This document shows positions 10,551-20,104 of a DNA stretch of 64,000 bases, in pieces. Origin of the DNA: Arion vulgaris (Eukaryota; Mollusca; Gastropoda; Stylommatophora; Arionidae); NCBI GenBank assembly GCA_020796225.1, contig CM036753.1:68563865-68627864 (forward strand). Direction: 5' to 3'. The notes beneath the pieces are model-generated. The model ran no database searches and had not been told where the DNA came from. It was given only the letters and a program-made list of their open reading frames with translations. The first letter of the stretch is position 1; every line of letters begins with the position of its first letter. The position numbers and the translations under genes were made by a program.

Positions 10551-10752
10551 AATCCACTAAAGGTTCTTCACGTACTCAATTTGAAAACGGGACCCACGTT
10601 TTTACTACCGTCTCGGATAGGTCTAGGAATTCGATCTCGCCTACACTGCAATCAGAGACACTAGACAAAAATCCCAATTGATCCACGCCGGGAACGAACC
10701 GAGTAACGTTTGAGCAAGAGGCGAGCACCTAACTACCACGCCACAGAAGCCA
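10551..10752 (-). mobile_element. SINE-F
   Basis: Own-strand head with GTGGTAGTTAGGTGCTCGCC, B-box-like GGTTCGTTCC, body with GAGATCGAATTCC and ATCCGAGACGG, and a 3' end with CCCGTTTTCAAATTGAG. Other copies: 12606 (best), 26860, 49940, 60030. Confidence 0.75.
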
Positions 10753-11084
10753 CTCATATTTTACTAATTCCTGCAAACTAAGAATCATTCTTTAAACTAA
10801 CAAAAATTTCTCATAATGCAATCCATATCCATACAATCTGAGAATCGATATTTTCGCCAGCCATTGTTCCTATAATTCCATTCCTATAATTATCTACAAG
10901 TGCTTTGTCGACCGTCTATTGATCTCTTTATTTCATATATATCAAATTTGTGCTAATCATGCGTATATTTTTACCATTGCTTTTTAAATCATTTAACGCG
11001 ATCATTTTGACGTGTTTGTTGATTTGAAACATTGTTCGACAAATTTCATTCTTACTTCATATATTTCCAAACTTCATGCAAAAA
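10753..11084. other. No recognised feature
   Basis: AT-rich unique DNA. Confidence 0.4.
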
Positions 11085-11800
11085 ACGATGTGAGACTAAA
11101 GAGGATGTTCTCTCGCGATCACCGCCCAGACCGATGTACCAGACTTCCACATAAATTATATCCATGTGGAAATCTGATTCATGCAGCCTTAGCATTGGTA
11201 TGTTTTACGTCACATCTTCAGCAACACTTGGAGCTCTGGTGCTTATCCTTCGGCGATGTGTCCGGTTTCAGCCAGCGTTTACTCGGTTCGCTCTCCGTTC
11301 TGTAGCCATCTAGTGTTCTATACGGTGTAGGGTAGCTAGCCCCACACCCAACCTCCTTAGTCGTCCCTTACGACATTCGTGGCAGGTAACAGTGGTTCTA
11401 TTCTTTAACCCCAATTTGGGCCCCGGTAATCATTGGGGCTCTTACGCATGTACTGGCCGACTACTATCTCGAACCAAGAATTGCTTGCACGATGCCAACA
11501 AGAGAATATGGACACTATCATCCGAAGACGACGCTGGAGATGGATTGGACATGTGATGCGCATGGAGACTGGCTCCGACACGAAAACTGCACTGAGATGG
11601 ACTCCAGAGGGTAGGCGAAAGCGTGGAAGACCCAAGACCTGGAGGAGAACGATAGAGCAAGAACTGAAGGAAATGAATCATAGCTGGAACACAATACAGA
11701 GGAAGGCCATGAACAGAGAAGAATGGGGTGCGTTTGTTGCTGCCCTAAACGCCAAGGGCGTAACAGGCTAAAGAGAGAGAAGAGAATCATTGGGGCGATG
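11085..11800 (-). mobile_element. SINE-A2 split by a LINE insertion
   Basis: SINE-A2 shares the SINE-A head and the GTCGTAAG-GCGACTAAGGAGG core, then differs: CTAGCTACCCCACACCGT, CTAGATGGCTACAGAACGGA, GTAAACGCTGGCTGAAACCGG and CAGAGCTCCAA. Here the element occupies 11085-11439 and its last bases resume at 11785-11800. A LINE (11440-11784) has landed in its head. Confidence 0.85.
11440..11784 (+). mobile_element. Young 5'-truncated LINE with TSD
   Basis: Flanked by a perfect 12-bp duplication AATCATTGGGGC (11428-11439 and 11785-11796). An uninterrupted frame runs to the stop at 11771: YWPTTISNQELLARC, RRRWRWIGHVMRME, ALRWTPEGRRKRGRPKTW, then an EQELKEMNHSW tail. This is the C-terminus of an endonuclease-RT LINE. 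It has no RT core (5' truncation), but the open frame and perfect TSD indicate a recent insertion. Confidence 0.9.
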
Positions 11801-11814
11801 AGGATGTTCAATCA

Positions 11815-12290
11815 GTCAAATGTCATGCTCGTCAACACTCTTTTTTAGAAGGCCCAAGTGAGATGAGCCGGCCACGTTGATCGGATGCTTGATAAACGCA
11901 TCCGAAAACAGTTGATGTACGGCGAGCTTAAGGGGGCAGACGATTGGTGTTGTGAACAGAAAAACGCTTCTAAGACGCCCTTAAAGTGTCTCTAAAATGC
12001 TTCAATATAGGCACAACGTGCTGGGAACCCCTTGCACAAGGATGCTAAATATGGTGCTGTAACAACACAAGTCGAACTCGCATAGTTGAAAATCGTTGTA
12101 CTGTTGAGATGCAGAGAAAAAATGGGCTGCCCGAAAAGACAGAACATAACACTCACCTGATCGTGTATGCCCCATCTATGGTAGAGGATTGTGTTCCAGG
12201 ATTGAACCCTACATCCACCTCCGAAAACACACGTCTGAGGCTATTGTCAACATCGTTTGCAATGTACGCTATTATTACTGTAGCAGAGGG
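11815..12290 (+). pseudogene. LINE-H 3' fragment
   Basis: Aligns with 21850-22320: KAQ-R-AGHVDRMLDKRIRKQ, then MYGEL, and further down CPIYGRGLCSRIEP, where the second zinc cysteine of the C2H2 finger is replaced (CxxC lost). Frameshifts and stops interrupt it. Confidence 0.8.
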
Positions 12291-12309
12291 TCATTTGTCG
12301 TCCTATCAC

Positions 12310-12570
12310 TCTTCTTCTTCTTCTTCTTCTTTGCGTTCGTTCTTTACAACCAATTTTAATCATTCTTTGTGATATGTTTAATCTTTGCCAAGAACGTGTA
12401 TATGTTGCACATTGGTTTGGTAGGCCCCAAACACACAGACTTGTACACGTTTAGGACACGTGCATCCAATTTCAGCCAAACCTCCTTGGACGCCTCTTAC
12501 GACATGCGTGGCAGGTAACAGTGGTTCTATTCTTTACACCCTAATTTGGGCTCCGATAACCACTCGGGCG
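12310..12570 (-). mobile_element. SINE-A
   Basis: Complete reverse copy beginning with a (TTC)n tail and ending CCACTCGGGCGA. A short candidate TSD TCCTAT (12303 and 12572 areas) is present but weak. It abuts the 3' end of a LINE-H copy. Confidence 0.88.
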
Positions 12571-12605
12571 ATCCTATTTGCTACACAGGTACATTCACTA
12601 GAAGT

Positions 12606-12825
12606 TGGAGATCTCTGTGGTGTAGAGGATAGGTGCTCGCCTCTCGTACCTAAGGTACTCGGTTTGCTTCCTCATGGAGCAATCGTGATATTTTTTCAGA
12701 GATCCCTGATCTCAGTGTAGGTGAGATCGAGTTCCTAGTTCTATCGGAGACGGATGATAAAGCATAAGTCCCGTGTTCAAGTTGAGAACGTAAAAGTACC
12801 CTTGGCAGTTCAAAATCGAGAAGAG
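12606..12825 (+). mobile_element. SINE-F, best copy
   Basis: GATCTCTGTGGTGTAGAGGA and GGTGCTCGCCTCTCG form a tRNA-like head and CGGTTTGCTTCC is a weak B box. The body includes GAGATCGAGTTCCTAG and ATCGGAGACGGATGAT; the 3' end has CCGTGTTCAAGTTGAGAACG. Confidence 0.8.
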
Positions 12826-12925
12826 CAGACTGGAAAGCGGTTTTGCTGACAAAATTCTTTAAAATAATTACAAAATAAAATTCCCACAAAATATAAACAC
12901 TATCTTCTAAATTACATCGGGAACC

Positions 12926-13175
12926 GCCCGAGTGGTTACCGGGGCCCAAATTTGGGATGTAAAGATAGAACCACTGTTACCTGCCATGCATGTCGTAAGA
13001 GGCGACTAAAGAGGTTTGGCTGAAATCGGATGCACGTGTCCTAAACGTGTAGATGTATATGCGTTTACGGCCTACCAAACCAATGTGCAACGTATACACG
13101 ATCTTGGCAAAGATCAAACATATCACAAAGAGTGATTAAAATTGCTCGTAAAGAACGAACGCAAAGAAGAAGAAG
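12926..13175 (+). mobile_element. SINE-A with TSD, inserted in SINE-N
   Basis: Complete copy flanked by ACATCGGGAACC (12914-12925) and ACATCGGAAACC (13176-13187). The duplicated bases continue into a SINE-N sequence (TTCGCCGGTGC), so SINE-A landed in the head of a SINE-N copy. Confidence 0.92.
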
Positions 13176-13300
13176 ACATCGGAAACCTTCGCCGGTGCTA
13201 CGGGATTCGTGTACTGCCACTGAGAACTTCCAGTGTAAGAAGCAGATCGGAGCATACATGGTTATTCACCGAAGTGCAATGATGATGGTCATGTCAAACA
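13176..13300 (+). mobile_element. SINE-N body and tail
   Basis: Matches the reverse complement of 10240-10460 (CATGGTTATTCACC, AGTGCAATG-TGATGG). Its (CAAT)-type tail CAATCATTCAATCAA is the beginning of the 52-bp array that follows. Confidence 0.7.
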
Positions 13301-13823
13301 ATCATTCAATCAACTCACCTGAAGGTGATAATCTTCATGATGTAGAGCTGACAATCATTCAATCAACTCACCTGAAGGTGATATCTTCATGATGTAGAGC
13401 TGACAATCATTCAATCAACTCACCTGAAGGTGATATCTTCATGATGTAGAGCTGACAATCATTCAATCAACTCACCTGAAGGTGATATCTTCATGATGTA
13501 GAGCTGACAATCATTCAATCAACTCACCTGAAGGTGATATCTTCATGATGTAGAGCTGACAATCATTCAATCAACTCACCTGAAGGTGATATCTTCATGA
13601 TGTAGAGCTGACAATCATTCAATCAACTCACCTGAAGGTAATATCTTCATGATGTAGAGCTGACAATCATTCAATCAACTCACCTGAAGGTAATATCTTC
13701 ATGATGTAGAGCTGACAATCATTCAATCAACTCACCTGAAGGTGATATCTTCATGATGTAGAGCTGACAATCATTCAATCAACTCACCTGAAGGTGATAT
13801 CTTCATGATGTAGAGCTGACAAT
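13299..13823. repeat. 52-bp tandem array seeded by SINE-N tail
   Basis: About ten near-identical 52-bp units: CAATCATTCAATCAACTCAC, then CTGAAGGTGATATC, then TTCATGATGTAGAGCTGA. The first unit has one extra base. Two central units read GGTAATATC. The last unit decays at 13824. Confidence 0.95.
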
Positions 13824-13874
13824 CGTTTGATGTATAGCTGACGTTTACCACATATTGTTTCTATTTAACTGATC

Positions 13875-14570
13875 CAGAGCCAACTATAAACTACTGGGCC
13901 TTCGGGCTCAGGTAAAATTATGGAAATCAGACCACAACTACACCACATGACCTCGCATTCCAGTATTGGTGTATATAGACGAATTCATTTAAAATCAACA
14001 CAAAATGCTAAATCGAAGTTATATTATGCAACAAGTTAAGTTTAACAATAAGGAATATCAATATAATGAATATTTTTCACCAATAAATAACCATAGACTC
14101 ACAGAATTGAGTAAAATTTCAAAAAGCTTGCAGTGTTCTATCAAACATATATATTTTCCGGCCCCCTTTTCTGATCTAAGTCAGGGAACCCCAGTCAGTT
14201 GTCTGGCCTAGTTATCTAGAGTTGCTGTGACCACAGCCAGGCTCTAGCACAGGCCAGACATCTGGCCGGTATTCCTGACCTAGATAAGAAAGGGATATGA
14301 AATTACAGATGTTTGATAGAACACTCAAGCTTTACAATTCTATTCAATTCGGTGAGTCTATGGTTATTTATTGGTGAAAAATATTTATAATATTGATATT
14401 CCTTATTGTTAAACTTAACTTGTTGCATAATATGACTTCGAGTTGGCATTTTGCGTTGATTTAAAATGAATATCTATACAACAATCTGGAATGCGAGTCA
14501 CGTGTGTAGTTGAGTATGATTTCCACATTCTACCTGAGCCGACCCATTAGTTATAGTTGGCTCTGCTGTG
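13875..14570. mobile_element. Foldback pair of MITE-G copies
   Basis: MITE-G has inverted ends near CACAGCCAACTATA. Here a forward copy (13875-14230) meets a reverse copy (14235-14570) tail to tail at GCTGTGACCACAGC, giving arms of about 340 bp. The whole block is flanked by ACTGATC (13868-13874 and 14571-14577), as if it inserted once as a unit. No transposase is present. CAGAG/CACAG ends and 7-8 bp duplications suggest the hAT superfamily. Confidence 0.8.
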
Positions 14571-14577
14571 ACTGATC

Positions 14578-14970
14578 ATACGTAGTATAGTGCTGTTGAC
14601 CTAGATGTCCTGAGAAAGTGATTAAGGATGACCAGTTTACACCATTCCTGGAATGTCCGACCAAACACCTGAACAAAAGCTCAAAATGGTAAACAACCAG
14701 TGCAAGCTGGCACTGTGGTACGGGGATCCATCGTTGTCTCGTAAACAAATAACGGAAAGTAGGTCACTGTATGGGAAATACCTTTCGAAGGCTTATTTTA
14801 GCTCGTCAACCATAAAAAAATATTTTGTAAAGAAGTTAGAAGAACAAAACATAACAGCCAAATTGTAATTAAATCAGATTTTTAAAAACGCATACAATAT
14901 AACAAATATTGAGAGAAGTTATAGTTGCTTTATATGGGATTGTTATTTATAGTTTTCATAGAAACGAATT
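14578..14970. other. Unassigned, one short open frame
   Basis: A 71-codon plus-strand frame (14653-14868; starts MSDQTPEQKLKMVNN) has no recognised motif. Nothing supports it as an exon. Confidence 0.3.
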
Positions 14971-14980
14971 GAACGCTAGT

Positions 14981-15342
14981 CGCCCGAGTGATTACCGGGG
15001 ACCAAATTGGGGTGTAAATAATAGAACCACTGTTACCAGCCACGAATGTCGTAAGAGGGGACTAAGGAGGCTGGGTGTGGGCTAGCTACCCCACACCGTA
15101 AAGAACACTAGATGGCTACAGAACGGAGAGCGAACCGAGTAAACGCTGGCTGAAACCGGACACATCGCCGAAGGATAAGCACCAGAGCTCCAAATGGTGC
15201 TGAAGATGTGACGTAAAACACAACAATGCTAAGGCTGCATAAATCAGGTTTCCACATAAATAGAATTTATGGGAGAGTCTGGTACATCGGTCTGGGCGGT
15301 GATTGCGAGAGAGAGAGAAGGGGAGAGAGAGAGAGAGAGAGA
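14981..15342 (+). mobile_element. SINE-A2 with TSD and GA tail
   Basis: Best SINE-A2 copy: head CGCCCGAGTGATTACCGG, core GTCGTAAGAGGGGACTAAGG, distinct body, then GGTACATCGGTCTGGGCGGT and a (GA)n tail. Flanks GAACGCTAGT (14971-14980) and GAACACTAGT (15343-15352) are a 10-bp duplication with one mismatch. Confidence 0.9.
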
Positions 15343-15352
15343 GAACACTAGT

Positions 15353-15586
15353 AAAACTGAAGGTAAACGAAAAGAATTACGAAGATATGTGTAACGGTTA
15401 GCTTTACTACTAATTAAATTTCTTTAAAAAAGTAACATAATCAACGTATCGGCAAAAAGACCTTCATCAATAAAACAAGTTACAAACACAGCATCGGCGT
15501 CCACATATGTTTTTGCAAGGAGGGACAAAATAAAAACAATTAAAAAAAGATTATCGCTAGTTTGCTACGCGGAAATGGAGAAGACT
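15353..15586. other. Unassigned; CGGCAAAAAGACCTTC motif
   Basis: 15448-15490 holds a motif resembling those at 24420 and 30125 (AAGGCCTTT with neighbouring ACG and an AAT-rich part). Otherwise nothing is recognised. Confidence 0.3.
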
Positions 15587-15599
15587 AGATTCGCATACA

Positions 15600-15835
15600 G
15601 AAAAGTTAATTGCATATCCTTTACAGGACTTTGCGAATCAACCTGCTGTTTGTGATTTTTCTAGGCATCATTACGTTCAGTAGTTTGCCATTACTTTCTG
15701 AACAGGTTGTGCCATCGTCCTTTTGTAAAAATCCACGCGAAACAATTTGCAACCAAACTGTCCGCAGCGTGATTCGAACTCAGAACGTCGGGGCTAATAG
15801 ACCGAATCACTATCACCTATGCCACAGACGCCACC
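15600..15835 (-). mobile_element. SINE-E with perfect 13-bp TSD
   Basis: Own-strand head GGTGGCGTCTGTGGCATAGG, B-box GAGTTCGAATCACG, body with CGTGGATTTTTACAAAAGGA and GGCAAACTACTGAACG, and 3' end AAAGGATATGCAATTAAC. Flanks AGATTCGCATACA at 15587-15599 and 15836-15848 are identical. Confidence 0.93.
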
Positions 15836-16169
15836 AGATTCGCATACAACTGTTATCAAAAACACATTTTCCAGGGGTGTCACTGACCCCACCATTGTCA
15901 TAACGTATGTACGCCCATGAAACACAAACACATTACTAATATCTAAATCACGACGTAGAATGTGAAAAAAGTACTTTCATGCAGACTTGAAATGTAGTAA
16001 CAGAATAAGCCTAACCCATTACGATATTTACATATTTTTTATATATATACTGAGTATATGGGGTAAATTATCGCAATGTTTAAAGCTATTAATCATAGAA
16101 TAGGGCACAAAAGGGTTGCGGCTCATGTCCCGTAACCAACGTTCCACAAATTTGATTGTTTGCATGTAT

Positions 16170-16320
16170 TCCTAGCAACCAAGCTAACCCCTCTCTGTGA
16201 TTTATGTGGTTTGCATCGAGAACGTGAGTACATTTCGCGACCGTGTAAAGTCCCTACGGCAGTAAAACAGGCACATCCAAAGTTCGACTAAACTTATATC
16301 CAACAGGAAAAATATATCTA
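16170..16320 (-). mobile_element. Diverged SINE-A-like fragment (SINE-P)
   Basis: TCTGTGATTTATGTGGTTTG, GAGAACGTGAGTAC and CAGGCACATCCAAAGTTCG parallel the SINE-A 3' half (CTTTGTGATATGTTTG, AAGAACGTGTATACG, GCATCCGATTTCAGC). A second copy is at 26065-26200. It looks like an older sister family. Confidence 0.5.
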
Positions 16321-16340
16321 TATACGGATAACTGTCAGAT

Positions 16341-16587
16341 AAAAAAAAGTTAATTGCATATCCTTTACATGACTTTGTGAATCAACCCCAGCTTTTAAGC
16401 GCTGTTTGTGATTTTTCTAGGCATTATTACAGTAATTTGAAAAATTTTTCTGAATGAGTGGTGCCATCGTCCTTTTGTAAAAATCCACACGAAACAATTT
16501 ACAATCAAATTGTCCGCAGGGTGATTCGAACTCAAAACGACGGGATTAATAGACCGAGTCATTATCCCCAAAGCCACAGACACCACC
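16341..16587 (-). mobile_element. SINE-E with TSD
   Basis: Second SINE-E copy within 800 bp, flanked by TAACTGTCAGAT (16329-16340) and TAACTGTAAGAT (16588-16599). The head has the same GAGTTCGAATCAC B box. Confidence 0.92.
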
Positions 16588-16654
16588 TAACTGTAAGATT
16601 TACGAAACAGAAAACCCACACTTTAAAGTGCCACATCTATAGTTATACTAATCA

Positions 16655-16870
16655 TTATCAAATAGTTTGTCCTGAGCAGAACTTTGCCACCCCAACAGTC
16701 CTCCGGAATTTCTCTCTCTCATATGTCAGATGTCCTGCTTCTGCAGCCGTCATGTTCAAACCATCAGTTACATCCCGAATCCATCTTCTCCGTGGTCTTC
16801 CTCTTCTTCTCTTTGCCGGTATGCCTCCTTCCATGATGGTCTTCTCCAGCCCTACATGTCTTTTCAGGGC
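16655..16870 (-). pseudogene. LINE-E 3' fragment
   Basis: Reverse complement of the end also seen at 34800-34965: CTTGTCCTGAGCAGAACTTT, then GAATTTCTCTCTCTCATATG and GGCATACCGGCAAAG-related sequence. Own-strand translation includes GLEKTIMEGGIPAKRR-type residues. A 3' relic. Confidence 0.75.
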
Positions 16871-16894
16871 CTCATTTCATAGTCATACTGCAGC

Positions 16895-17010
16895 ATGGAA
16901 TTAGATCTGATTCGCCATAAAGAGGCCGTCTCCTGTAGTCCAACAGCGTACCATGTACACACCGATAATTTGTGGTCATGCTGGACCCGAACCCAGGCGT
17001 TCTCACGACG
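16895..17010 (-). mobile_element. SINE-M fragment
   Basis: TAGTCCAACAGCGTACCATG and GGTCATGCTGGACCCGAACC match the SINE-M copy at 39740-40015. The tRNA-like head is missing. Confidence 0.45.
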
Positions 17011-17164
17011 TTCTCACAATAGCAAAGTTGATAACGCGAAATGTTCTCAACGTGGTTATTGGTTTCGTTATCCCAATTCGGATATTGATATTTTATGTTA
17101 CATTTTTTAAAATGTTTGCTGCTGACTTTACTGTCCGGTATCTTCATCGTTTTTAAGGGTCATA

Positions 17165-17365
17165 CTGGCCCGCCTGCCCAGCGTGTACGTAACGCGTTGT
17201 ACGACGGGTGACAAGCCCCCTGTGAGTGCGATTCAATTCCGCGGGCTGGCAGAAAAGCCACAGGTTCTCCAGATTTACGGTGTTCGTGGCACCGAACCGA
17301 AGGGTTACGATGTCCATGGCACCGAGCCGAAGAACTGAAATCTGAAGTGCTTCTGGATCGAAATA
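17165..17365 (+). mobile_element. SINE-C
   Basis: Full-length by comparison with seven other copies: CCCGCCTGCCCAGCGTG head, GCGATTCAATTCCGCGG B-box region, CCGAACCGAAGGGTTACGAT, and CTTCTGGATCGAAAT end. No clear TSD. Confidence 0.85.
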
Positions 17366-17404
17366 AGGCTCTCATTGACGAGGAAGAGGAGCGTCTGGTC
17401 GAAT

Positions 17405-17640
17405 AATTAGATCACGGCTCCAATGCAGGGGACCCGTGTTCAATCCACGTTACGGCCAAGGATTTTTGTTGTTGTGGGCATAAATGAAAAATCCTAACCT
17501 GAACAGCTTCACGGCGACTGCACTAGCTATGCAGTCATTAAATTTCTCAGGCTCTCGTCCCACGTGTCCTACACCGTACTAAAAAGCGGAACTACAGCAG
17601 GCAGTAACGAGATTTTGTTGTTTTTTAACAAATTGATGTG
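17405..17640 (+). mobile_element. SINE-L
   Basis: Repeat also found at 22655-22800 (minus). B-box-like CCGTGTTCAATCCACG, then GTGGGCATAAATGAAAAATC, CCTGAACAGCTTCACGGCG and CATTAAATTTC. The tRNA-like head makes it a probable SINE. Confidence 0.65.
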
Positions 17641-17744
17641 AAGGTATTGACCATATTTGTCTTCTTCAAAGTAGAAGCTAGTCACACATCATTTCTGATG
17701 AGTGAACGACACTCAGGCGATATGAGTTAATGACATTACTGCCA

Positions 17745-18170
17745 TTCAAATCTGTCAGCTAATATATAGCCAGTTCTAGATAACTAGGCCAGACAAATGA
17801 CAGGAAACTTCTGACCTAGATCAGAGCGGGTAGGGAGGGGGCTGGAATCTATATATGTTTGATAGAACACTGCAAGCTTTTTTGCCATTTGACTCAATTC
17901 TGTGAGTCTATGGTTATTTATTGGTGAAACCATTGGTTTAAACCCTTTTTTTGGTGAAAAATATTCATAATAGTGTTATTCCTTATTGTTCAGCTTAACT
18001 TGTTGCATAATATAACTTCGATTTAGCATTTTGTGTTGATTTTAAAATGAATTCCTCTATATACATCAATACTGGAATGCGAGGTCACGTGATGTAGTTG
18101 TAGTCTGATTTCCCATACTTCTTACCTGAGTCCGAAGACCCATAAGCTTATAGCTTGCTCTGGCTAATCT
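17745..18170 (-). mobile_element. MITE-G
   Basis: Reverse copy covering almost the entire element: CTAGATAACTAGGCC, TGTTTGATAGAACACTGC, GAGTCTATGGTTATTTATTG, ACTGGAATGCGAGGTCACGT, then AAGCTTATAGCTTGCTCTGG. It contains a 30-bp local duplication around TTGGTGAAA (about 17920-17965). Terminal repeats are eroded. Confidence 0.85.
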
Positions 18171-18394
18171 TATCTGTTGAAAGTAAACAAAATCAGCTAA
18201 TCTTGTCCATTATAAGAAATCAAAGTAAAGACTAGAGCTGTTTTTATGAATACAAAAAAAAACACCCAGTTTACATCAACTAAGAAAATCAAATGTCAAT
18301 CTGAGACTGTGCTCCCACACCAACTAGATCAACCAGTGAAGTTGAAAATTATGACATTAATGTACATAAATTGACTTTCCTATACAGGCTGTGT
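18171..18394. other. No recognised feature
   Basis: AT-rich unique DNA between two repeats. Confidence 0.4.
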
Positions 18395-18600
18395 ATAGCT
18401 TCACTTGTTTGTCCTGAGCAGAAAGTTGACTCCCTATCAGTACATCGAATGTTTTCTCTCTCTCACTCTTTCTTTCTCTTATAGGTCAGATGTCCTGCCT
18501 CTTCTGCCGTCATGCTAATTTCATCAGTCACATCCGGAACCCCTCTTCTCCGCTTTGTCATAATGGTTCTTTCCAACCCTCTATATTAAAAAAAATTATC
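18395..18600 (-). pseudogene. LINE-E 3' fragment
   Basis: Same end as 16655-16870 (TTGTCCTGAGCAGAAAGTTG, GGTCAGATGTCCTGCCTC, CATCAGTCACATCCGGAA), with a (TCTC)n-enriched interior and decay. Confidence 0.7.
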
Positions 18601-18689
18601 TGAGGCTTCTATGAATGCGTGGCCCCCGACAACAGAAGACCGACTAGCTCAGACAGGAAAATAAAAACTATTTAATGGGTGCTGATTTT

Positions 18690-18950
18690 TATAAGTGTTT
18701 AATAGAACACTGTAAGATTTTCTTCCATTTTACTCAATTCTACGAGTCTATGCTTATTTATTGATGACAAGTTGTAATAATACTGATATTCCTTAGTGTT
18801 AAGCTTAACTTGTAACTTAATATAAACTTGATTTAGCATTTTGTGTTGTTTTTAAAATGAATTTGTGTATATCCAATTATACTGGAATACGAAGTCGCGG
18901 GATGATTGTGGTCTGATTTCGGTGAATTTTAACCTGAGCCCGCTGGTCTT
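18690..18950 (-). mobile_element. MITE-G, partial
   Basis: AATAGAACACTGTAAG, GAGTCTATGCTTATTTATTG, ATACTGGAATACGAAGTCGC and CCTGAGCCCGCTGG match MITE-G at lower identity than other copies. Both termini are lost. Confidence 0.75.
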
Positions 18951-19039
18951 CTGTTATCGGTGGCCACAATGAAAGCTGGGATTCGGAGTATGTTCCCCGC
19001 CGCGTCGTACAGTATGGTTTCTTCTAATGGTCACATTTA

Positions 19040-19800
19040 GTGTGCGCCTCTAATATGTATGTCTCTTAAATGTTTACCACTAATATGTTTGTCTCTAATA
19101 TGTGTGTTATTCATATATGTGTGCCTTGTATGCGTGTGCCTCGTAAATGTGTGCTTCGTTTGTGTGTATCTGTTACGTGTGTCTCGTATGTATTTACCTC
19201 GTATATGTGTTTATTCGTCTTCCCTTTCGAAGGCTCCACATCGACCAATTGGTAACCACGTCTTGTGATTTGTATATGATCCGAGCCCAAGAGCAATTTA
19301 CGTTGTACCAGTTATGAGCCTAAAAGTAGGCCAGCACACGCGATTTTTTAAAATATTTACTATGGTACCTTCTCTAGGCCCCTACTCATTCACATCTTAC
19401 CACATGAATTGTAGGTTGCAGTGTTACTATTCTTTGCTTCCCTTGAGAGCATCGGCGCACACGGGCAGTATATTTGATTATAATATATTTGTAGCTCATA
19501 TTTGTATTCATCGTATGTTTGTATCTTGTATGTGCTCATAATATGTGTGTGCCTCGCATGCGTGTTCCTCCTATGTGTGTTTCTGGTATGTGTGCTCTTA
19601 ATAGATATATATCTGCATGTGTATTTTTCGTATTTAATCAAGTATAAGCGCTTTACACGCATGTACCTCGAACGTGTGTGCTTCGTATATGTATGCTGTG
19701 TTTGTGTCAGTCGCATGTGTCCTGTGTATAAATGCTTAAAATGCGTTTATCTTAGGTACGTGTGTGGGGGTGCTTATGTTCAGTGTGTCCGTGTGTGCTC
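19040..19800. repeat. Degenerate GT-rich minisatellite split by SINE-B
   Basis: Roughly 17-19 bp motifs of the type CTCGTATGTGTGT(G/T) with variable spacing fill 19040-19215 and 19480-19800. A SINE-B lies between them. No exact unit could be fixed. Confidence 0.65.
19218..19467 (-). mobile_element. SINE-B inside minisatellite
   Basis: SINE-B (own strand) starts CGCCCGTGTGTTGCC, has GTCGTAAGAGGCGACTGAGG in better copies, then GGCCTACTTGTAGGCGC and TGGTCGATATGGAG before a GAA-rich tail. Here the GTCGTAAG core is mutated and the tail is short. Confidence 0.8.
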
Positions 19801-19814
19801 GTACTTCGCAGATT

Positions 19815-20104
19815 CTCTTTGTGCTGCGTCAGCGAAATTGTTGCTAAATCAATGAAGCGTTGCGACTGGCCCTGTCAGGTCACAGTTTGTTCTAAAAAAA
19901 TTGAAGCTCTCTATAATCAGTCCAATGATCTCAAAATATCTAGCCCTGTTTGAGCCACTCCGCCTTTCCACACCCTCAAAATCACTTTCAATGGATTACC
20001 TTGCTAAGTCCTTCTAAAATTAACCACAGACCCCCCTGTAACATACGACCGTTAAGCTCAGTCAGCAAATCGAAATTCCCGTTGAAGTGGTCTGATTTTT
20101 ATAT
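19815..20104. other. No recognised feature
   Basis: Unique-looking DNA. A possible SINE scrap near 20040-20100 was not resolved. Confidence 0.35.

Noticed and set aside
14653..14868. Small protein gene (71 codons)
   Set aside because: No motif, no splice or promoter evidence, and flanked by decayed repeats.
19040..19800. Telomere-like GT repeats
   Set aside because: Motif is CTCGTATGTGTGT-like and irregular, not TTAGGG or a similar telomeric unit.
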